From NCBI GenBank assembly GCA_016081115.2, contig JABTTQ020002172.1, positions 124,001 through 188,000 on the forward strand: a DNA stretch of 64,000 nt. Direction: 5' to 3'. Shown one piece after another: positions 56,984-64,000 of the stretch (positions are counted from its first letter, which is position 1; every line of letters begins with the position of its first letter). A program made the translations under genes and the position numbers. Below the pieces are notes generated by a model. The model worked only from the letters and a program-made list of their open reading frames with translations, was not told where the DNA came from and ran no database searches. The DNA is from Rehmannia glutinosa (taxonomy: Eukaryota > Streptophyta > Magnoliopsida > Lamiales > Orobanchaceae).

Positions 56984-59900
56984 CTAACTCAGCTCAATTA
57001 ACCCTAACTCATTCTTGAGCTCTTCAAACCTTAATTCACATAATAGCTTTGTGAATATGTCAGCTAACTGCTTATCAGTTGAGATGTATTCCAATGTGAT
57101 TTCTTTCTTTTCAACATGATTTCTTATAAAATGATATCTGACATCAATGTGCTTTGTTCTTGAATGCAACACTGGATTTTGAGTGATTGCAATAGCACTA
57201 GTGTTATCACACATAATTGGAATCTCTTCTTCTTCTTCAATATCATAATCTCTCAGTTGCTGTCTCACCATAAGACTTGGGCACAACAGCTACCCGCGGC
57301 TATGTACTTTGCTTCAGCTATGGATGTAGCTATTGAATTTTGTTTCTTGCTGAACCAAGAAACTAATCTATTTCCAAGCATTTGACATGTACCTGATGTA
57401 CTATTCCTGTCAACTCTACATCTAGCATAGTTTGAGTATAAGTATCTAATTAACTTGAATCCACCTTCCTTTGGATACCATAAGCCGACTTCCCGGTATC
57501 CCTTCAAATATCTTAGGATTCTCTTAGATGTAGTCATGTGGCTCTCCTTTGGTGCAGATTAAAATCTTGCACATACACCTACTGCAAAGGTGATGTCTTG
57601 TCTGCTTGCTGTTAGATAGAGCAAGGATCCAATGAGGGCTTTATATCTAGTTTGATCAACATGACTTTGCCATCTACATCCATGTCCATTCTTGAATGAG
57701 GTATTCATTGGAATTTTCACAGAAGACTTCTCTTCCATACTGAATTTTTTCATCAAATCTCTGATATACTTTGTTTGGCTTATGAAGGTTCCATCCTTTA
57801 ATTGCTTGACTTGAAGTACTAAGAAGAAAGTCAGCTCTCCCATCATGCTCATCTCAAATTTTCCTTGCATGAGGTTTGAGAACTTGTCACACAGCTCTTT
57901 AATTGTGGATCCAAAGATGATTTCATCCACATATATTTGAACAAGCGTGATATACTCTCTCCATCTTGAATCATGAAGAGTGTTCTATCAACTTTGCTTT
58001 TGGTGAATCCATTGTAAGTTAGAAATTGAGACAATGTATCATACCATGCTCTTGGTGCTTGTTTCAATCCATACAATGCTTTCTTGAGCTTGTAGACCTT
58101 ATCTCTAATGGTTTTCTGCTTAAAACCTGGAGGTTGTTCAACATAGACTTTTTCCTCTAAAAATCGATTTAGAAATGCACTCTTCACATCCATTTGATAT
58201 ACAGTGAAGTTCTTATCTGTAGCATAAGCAAGAAACATCCTCATTGCTTCCAATCTAGCAACAGGAGCAAAGGTTTCATCAAAATCTATTCCTTCTTCTT
58301 GGCAACACCCTTTGGCTACCAATCTTTCTTTGTTTCTCACAACAGATCCTTCCTCATTCATCTTGTTTCTGAAAACCCATTTTATACCAATAACATTTTG
58401 ATGAGTTGGCCTTTGAACTAATTCCCATACTTTATTTCTTTCAAACTGATTCAGCTCCTCTTGAATGGCCTGAATCCAATGTGTGTCATCCAATGCTTGA
58501 GACACATCTTTAGGCTCTATCTGGGAAATGAAACAAGTGAACATAGCTTGTTGTGCTCTGGATCTGGTTCTTATGCCATCTCTAACATCTCCAATGACTA
58601 ACTCGGTGGATGGTCTCTCGGCCATCTCACATCGGGTTGGAGTAATTCACCAATTGGATTCACCGTCTCGCATGACTAAGTTGTCTTGAATAGCTCTTTC
58701 ATCTTTATTCAATTTGTAGACTTTCCATTTTGTCTTTGAGATCGGCTATCTCATCTTCATCCGGGTTGAGTGCTCTCACTTGGCCTTCCACATAAGGACT
58801 TCTACACGGTTTGCACGATTAAGCTTATCAGCTAACTCTTCAATGTCTTCTCCATTCACATTAGGTTCATCAAAAACCATATGGATAGAGTCTTCTGTAA
58901 CCATAGTCCTCTTGTTCAGCACTCTATAAGCTTTACTCTCAGTTGAGTATCCCAAAAAGATACCTTCATCAGCTTTAGCATCAAAAGCCTTCAAATTGTC
59001 TTTGCCATTGTTATGGATGAAGTATTTACATCTAAATATCCTGAAATATCCAACATTTGGCTTTCTCTCTCTCCAAATTTCATAGGGAGTCTTGGTCAAT
59101 TGCATGCTGATCATGCATCTATTTTAAGTATAAGATGTTGTATTTATGGCTTCGGCCCAAAATCTCTTAGGCAATCCAGCTTCAACTAACATTGTCCTTG
59201 CAGCTTCCTTGAGAGTTCTATTCCTTCTTTGAGCTACTCCATTCTGTTGTGGATTCCTTGCAGCTGATTACTCATGAGCAATACCATTTTCAACACAATA
59301 CTGAGTTATTATTCCATTGATAAACTCAGTTCCCCTGTCAGATCTTATTTTATAATGGTTTGACTCTTCTCATTTTGAACTCTTTTCATCGTTTGAGGTA
59401 ACTTCTCGCAAAGTTTCCTTCTTTTTACACATGAAGATTGTCCATGCATATCTTGAATAATCATCCACCACTACCAGGGTGTATTTTTTTCCACTTATGC
59501 TTTGTTTGGGTCAATGGACCAAATAAATCCATATGCAACAGATGTAATATCCTTGTTGAAGAAGGACTTCGCTTATCCTTGAATGAAGATTTAATTTGCT
59601 TTCCCATCTCGCATGCATCACATACACTTTCTTTCTTGTATACTGAGTCTCGCAAACCTTCTACAAGATGACTCCTTGCAAGTTTGTTGATTGTCTTGAA
59701 GTTTAGGTGACTCAGCTTCTTATGCCACAGCCAACTTGATTCGGCTGTGATCTTTGCTAGCAGACATGTGCTTGGTGTAGCAGTAGATCAATCTACCACA
59801 TACATATTCTTTTGCCTTGACCCTTGCAAAGACTATTTCATTTGATTCAAAGATCTTTGATATGGCACACTCCCATGTTGAATCCAACATTGTAGCCTTT

Positions 59901-60158
59901 GTCCCAGAATTGGTTGATACTTAACAGGTTGAAGTTGAGGCCTTCAAAATAAGCAACATCTGTGATTTCCAATCCATTTTTCTTGATGGATCCTGTGCCT
60001 TTAATCTCCCCTCGAGCTTCATTTCCTCCAAATATAACTTTTGCACCTCTAATCTCCTTGAATCTTGATAGGTTTTTCTTGTTTCTGTCGTATATGTCCA
60101 GGAACAACCACTATCCATGTACCAGGTTCCTTGGCACTCATTTGTTCTTGAACCGCAA
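56984..60158 (-). pseudogene. Copia pol of copy F: PR, IN, RT, RNase H
   Basis: Protease (near 60130-59850) shows MDSGCS and then a frameshift, with FGGNEARGEIKGTGSI preserved. The integrase zinc domain (CDACEMGK near 59610), core pieces and the end domain (59114-58776) are in different frames. RT is open for 258 codons (58625-57849) with IGIKWVFRNKMNEEGS and QMDVKSAFLN. The usual YVDD region is frameshifted near 57950. RNase H is open at 57537-57265 and 57286-56984, ending with LADIFTKLLCELRFEEL. More decayed than copy D. Confidence 0.9.
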
Positions 60159-60167
60159 TCAAGGAAA

Positions 60168-62267
60168 TCAGTTTTTAGGTACTCATACTTGTCTGGGTCC
60201 TAAGGGGTTAGTGTTGTAAGATGCTCCAACCAACCTATAGCCAAATGGTCTGACTCTTGCCATAATCATAGTGCACATTAGCAAATTGCTTAGGGGTCTT
60301 ATGATCATACAGTTGTCTCTTTTGTCTGTATGCATGTGTGTGTGTTTTAGCAATTGCTCTTTTGGTAGCTCTGTTTGCTTTTCACAGAGTATTTTTTGTT
60401 TGGAGTTTGCTGAGGAACTCGGCTAAATTTCTTCTCAGTTGTCCTCTCAGCATACTCAACTGGTTGCTTTCCTTTCCCTTTATATCCAAGGCCAATATGA
60501 TTTTGATTGTGCTTTGGAATAGATGTGTGTGCAACAGTTGGTGTCTTGGGTTTTTGGGATGCTTCATTACTTGAAGATCCTTTTTCCAAAACCACTCTTT
60601 GAGTTTGACTATGCACAAAGGAATTAAATGATAAGCCTATCTTGTCTCCACATTCCTTTTGACTCATAATAAATTCATCCAATGATTTGGATGCTTTTGT
60701 AAATGAGGCAATCAAATTTTTAAGATCTTTTTCCCTCTTTTCTGTAGCAGCTAACTCGGCTATGATCTTGGCATTTTCAGCCTTCAGCTTAGTGTTCTCA
60801 TCAGCTATGTGACTCACAGTACTCAGCTCTTTACTTAGCTGTGAGTTTTGGCTTTTTAGCTGGCTGTTTTCCTCATTTAAATGGTGGGAGAGGATTTTAT
60901 GCGTTCAAAATCTTTCATCATTTTGCCTAATGAATCATAAAGATCAGTGGGTGATGAAGTATGTGTATCACAATCACTATCACTTGAATCAGAATGAGAT
61001 GAGTTAGAGTGTACCTCATCTTCTTAATCTGGTTGATCTTGTTCTTTAGCCATGAGGCAGATCATAGCCTCTTTCTCAGAATCACTTGAGTAGTCTGATT
61101 CACTATTATCTGAGTCCCGCTTCTTTTGCACTTGGGCAGCTCTCGATGATCTCGGCAGCTAAAACATGGCTTTCTTCTTTTCCTGTCTTCTTTCCCTGAA
61201 GATGTTTCTTTCTTTCTCATTCTTATACTTGTTGACTGGTGGATAGGAACTGTCAACTGCAAAGTGTCATGGTTGCCTGCAGTTCCAACATAGGTTCTCA
61301 GCTCTCTGATCAGCTCTATTTGTTCTTGGATTATTAGCTCTCTGATAATCAACCCTCTGATGCTCAGCTCTCTTGGACGGCCTGTCCTCCCTTGATTTGG
61401 AAGGTGTTGAATGTCTCCTGGAGGTTTCACCCTTGTTTCTTTTATAGCTCTTATTGAAGAACTTGTTGAATCTCTTAACCATCAGGGCTATCTCCTCCTG
61501 GTCTATGGTCTATTTTGACTCAGCTCTCTTTCCATCACTTGCCATTAGTGCAACTGTCTTGGGCAAAATTGTCTCCTCTTAATCTTTCCTTCTCAGCTCA
61601 AACTCATATGCTTTGAGGTCTGAGAATAGCTCATGGTTCAATGTCTTTGAGAGGTCCATTGAATGTCTTAGAGTCATAACCTTCATTTCCCATTCAGCTG
61701 GGAGGGCTCTTAGAATCTTCATACACATTTCCTTTTGTGTATACTCTTTCCCAAGAGTTGAAATCTCATTGGAATCTCAGTAAATCTGGCATCTAGCTGA
61801 TCCAGAGATTCACCTGCAAATATTTTAAAATTCTCAAATTTTTGAACAGCAACAGATAGTTTATTTTCTTTAATTTGTTCTGATTCTTCACAAATTAAAG
61901 TCAGTTATTCCAGATTTCTTTTGCAGATTTGCAAGATTTGACTTTATTGAACATGGCTTTGTCCAATGTCTTGTAGAGTATGTCCTTGGCCACATTGTCC
62001 AAGTTATATCTCTTTCTATCTTCATTTGTCCATTCAATTCTTGGTTTTTCAACCAAGGCGTCGGTCTTGCTTCAAAGAAGAACTTCTTCTCCTTCCAGTG
62101 CGAAATGCTATTGGCGATCGTGTTCACTTTGAGTATTTGCAGTGGCCCATCCTCTATCATTGCCAAATTTCATCATGTAATGCAGATAGATGAGCCAGCA
62201 TACGAATTTTCCAATCATCAAATTCTTCAACGGTGAACATAGGAATGCGTGTTAGATTTGCTTCCAT
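60168..62267 (-). pseudogene. gag of copy F
   Basis: The ATG at 62267 starts as in copies B and D. A frameshift occurs near 62165. The capsid-like part is readable to about 61640, then the basic stretch and the zinc knuckle, which is fragmentary near 61290-61250 (CWNCRQP). A 156-codon open piece (60817-60347) has the coiled-coil part (NTKLKAENAKIIAELAATEKRE) and FNSFVHSQTQ. About 200 bp between 60347 and 60250 appear deleted compared with copy B. The gag end is at 60170, where the stop is TGA rather than TAA. Confidence 0.85.
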
Positions 62268-62380
62268 AATAATAACTTTGCTTAAGAAATGAAAGACTTT
62301 GAAAAACACAAGTGTTAAAACCTTTTGAAAAGATAGAGATCTAGTTCCGTAACCAGTGCGGAAGGCTCAATGAACCAACC

Positions 62381-62392
62381 GCTTTGATACCA
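62381..62392 (-). other. Primer-binding site, copy F (initiator Met tRNA)
   Basis: The minus strand reads TGGTATCAAAGC, one change from TGGTATCAGAGC, two bases from the LTR end. Confidence 0.9.
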
Positions 62393-62394
62393 CT

Positions 62395-63929
62395 TGTAGG
62401 TCCCAAGGGGTGTGAAGTAAGGTTTAAAAGAGGGGGGTTGAATAAACCTTACCAAATTTTTGATTATAGTCCTTTAAAATTATTCAACAGAGATGACTCA
62501 AACAGTTGTGTCCTTGGTGGACAGCTAAGTTGGCTTTTCAGCTAAGTTACCCACTCAACAGACTCGATAGTTGATAGTATAACTCGGCTGCTTAAGCCAA
62601 ATACTTAACTTGGTTGGTTTGGTTTTTAACAGCGGAAGACTTAACACCATTGATTTGTTTTAAGCTTTTTTTTAACACTTAGTTTTTAAGCACTTGGTTA
62701 TTAAGCAATTGGATAGTAAGTATAATACTAACAACAGATATAAAGTAAATGTGCAGGAAAGTAAGTTTGCTGTAAGTAAATGACACAAATATTTATAGAG
62801 GTTCGAAGATGGGGTAATATTTCTAATCCTCTCTTCTCCAACTCCTGGAGGAATCCATTATGTAACAGATCAGTTTACAAGCGGTTATCAGTCTGGAGAC
62901 AGCCTTGATCACACAACTGGCTTCTATTGCGACTCAGCTTCTTCACAGGGCAGCTGCCTTGCTACTTCAGCTCACTTCTCAAGTTCATGGATTTGATCAC
63001 GAAGCCCTCCAACAAACTTGATAATGGTTCGACATTGAACCTTTGTATAATCCTGACTTGGAAAGTAGACCCCTTTGTTTTCAAATGATTTACTCTTCAA
63101 CAGTTTGAAGTTATCTCTCCTTCAAAGTGTGTGTTGGATCGAGTATCTTCGAGTTTCAGGCTTGAGGAATTGCTTGATAAGCTTTGAGAATATTGCAGGT
63201 TAAATGCTTGAATATTGCTTGATCATTCGTATTTTAGGTATGCAAGGTGCTCTTCTCAATAGCTTCCTCGCCTTTTATAGTGTCCATTTGAAATTTTGTC
63301 CATTGAAGAGAGATAGGCTAATTTCAAATGTCACTTTGTGGTCGTTGGCTTGTCTTGTCTTGTCATGATCCTTGATGTTGACATTTCCTCGTATTAATGG
63401 CATTTCGCATTTGCGGTGTCGACACAAGGTGCAAGTGTTTCCCATTGGCTCATTCCTTTTGCACAATGCAGGGGATGAGACACTTTGAGACTGGCGACTT
63501 TGACATATTACTATATTGAGTAATATTCTTGAATTTAATCAACGGATCTACGTCAGTTGTCTTGACTTGACTGCTGCCTTTACCCCAGGTGACTTGAGTC
63601 TGCTCCAATCATTAGATTGACTCAACTCTCGTTTCAACTTGTAGACTTGGCATCTTGAGTTGACTTGACTGACACTTCTCACAGTTGTTCCTCAGCTGAC
63701 TCTCCTTCAGTCGAGTCCTTGTCTTCCTTTATGGCCTTACTCAGCTGACACACAACAGAGTCTTCACACAGTCCGCAGTTGACTTCTTGTAATCCTTGAC
63801 ATAGCTGACTTGACTCAGCTTTCTTGGTCCTATCTATTACAATACAAATTACAAGGAAAATGGGGTGCCAACTTCCTAGTTTAAGTTTTACATGGTATCA
63901 TCAAAATCTAACAAATAAATTTCCTAACA
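62395..63929 (-). repeat. 5' LTR of copy F
   Basis: About 1.54 kb. In transcription direction it starts TGTTAGGAAA and ends GGGACCTACA. The minus-strand TATA (TATAAAAGG) is at 63271-63279. Its partner 3' LTR is missing from the window. Confidence 0.92.
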
Positions 63930-64000
63930 GATTATTCTCCTAAAAAAAGTGATTATTATCTTTACAAATATGACGTGGAAAAAGTTGCCACATAAGGGTT
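63930..64000. other. Unassigned flank to the right of copy F
   Basis: Seventy-one bases of AT-rich DNA beyond the LTR end. No feature can be supported. The first five bases, GATTA, would be the target-site duplicate if copy F's other end were known. Confidence 0.5.

Larger units (their letters stand above)
55651..63929 (-). mobile_element. Copia copy F (SIRE-like), lacking most of ORF3 and the 3' LTR
   Basis: Minus-strand copy with a full 5' LTR at the right, primer site, gag, PR-IN-RT-RNase H, spacer and the first 775 bp of ORF3. Its 3' side was replaced by copy D's truncated 5' LTR at about 55650. It is a distinct insertion from copy C because both carry their own integrase and RT. Confidence 0.9.

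Noticed and set aside
1..64000. Endogenous pararetrovirus or other integrated virus
   Set aside because: All RT-type sequence has Copia or Gypsy domain order with LTRs, primer sites and integrase. No movement, coat or vaccine-relevant viral protein signature is seen.

Overview
The window looks like nuclear DNA of a flowering plant, from a gene-poor, retrotransposon-packed and probably heterochromatic region. I see no host gene, tRNA, rRNA, CRISPR array or bacterial feature. Nearly every base belongs to an LTR retrotransposon or a fragment of one. All coding regions are broken by stops, frameshifts or deletions. The species cannot be named from this sequence; a dicot is likely.

Layout: (1) 1-2447, minus-strand Athila-type Ty3/Gypsy pol (integrase, RNase H, RT). 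(2) 2449-11621, plus-strand Ty1/Copia copy A, 5'-truncated, with 3' LTR. (3) 11622-13128, AT-rich non-coding DNA resembling the 3' non-coding part of an Athila-type element. (4) 13129-25701, plus-strand Copia copy B, nearly complete, with a truncated 5' LTR and a full 3' LTR. (5) 25702-27803, a second minus-strand Athila pol fragment. (6) 27804-41825, minus-strand Copia copy C, split at 34236/41278 by element E. (7) 34241-41277, element E, a different, pol-deleted Copia element with both LTRs and a TTTAC target-site duplication. (8) 41826-about 55650, minus-strand Copia copy D, with a complete 3' LTR and a 5' LTR cut at its outer end. (9) about 55651-63929, minus-strand Copia copy F, with a 5' LTR but no 3' end. 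(10) 63930-64000, unassigned flank.

Copies A, B, C, D and F are one family. It has LTRs of about 1.5 kb (TGTTGGG...TACA), an initiator-Met-tRNA primer site, gag with a zinc knuckle, and PR-IN-RT-RNase H. Between pol and the polypurine tract it carries a very large third reading frame (ORF3, about 1,480-1,600 codons), giving a reconstructed length of about 14 kb. The layout recalls SIRE/Maximus elements with an 'env-like' ORF, but I see no signal peptide or membrane segment in the stretches read. ORF3 has a conserved N-terminal domain, an acidic repeat-rich middle, a coiled coil, a Gly/Arg-rich patch and a very charged C-terminus. A conserved block of about 500-560 bp separates pol from ORF3. 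Four copies keep a TATA box about 140 bp before the ORF3 start, and four keep a TGACGTCA-type motif about 166-173 bp further upstream. This suggests ORF3 has its own promoter, and it is the best candidate for a little-described system here.

Element E has two unusual LTR structures. One is an array of eight short hairpins sharing an ACCAC-type loop with co-varying stems, downstream of its TATA box. The other is a cluster of GACCGGTCG-type palindromes upstream of it. Each large copy has lost a different end or segment, often at short direct repeats, so deletion appears to be shaping this nest.
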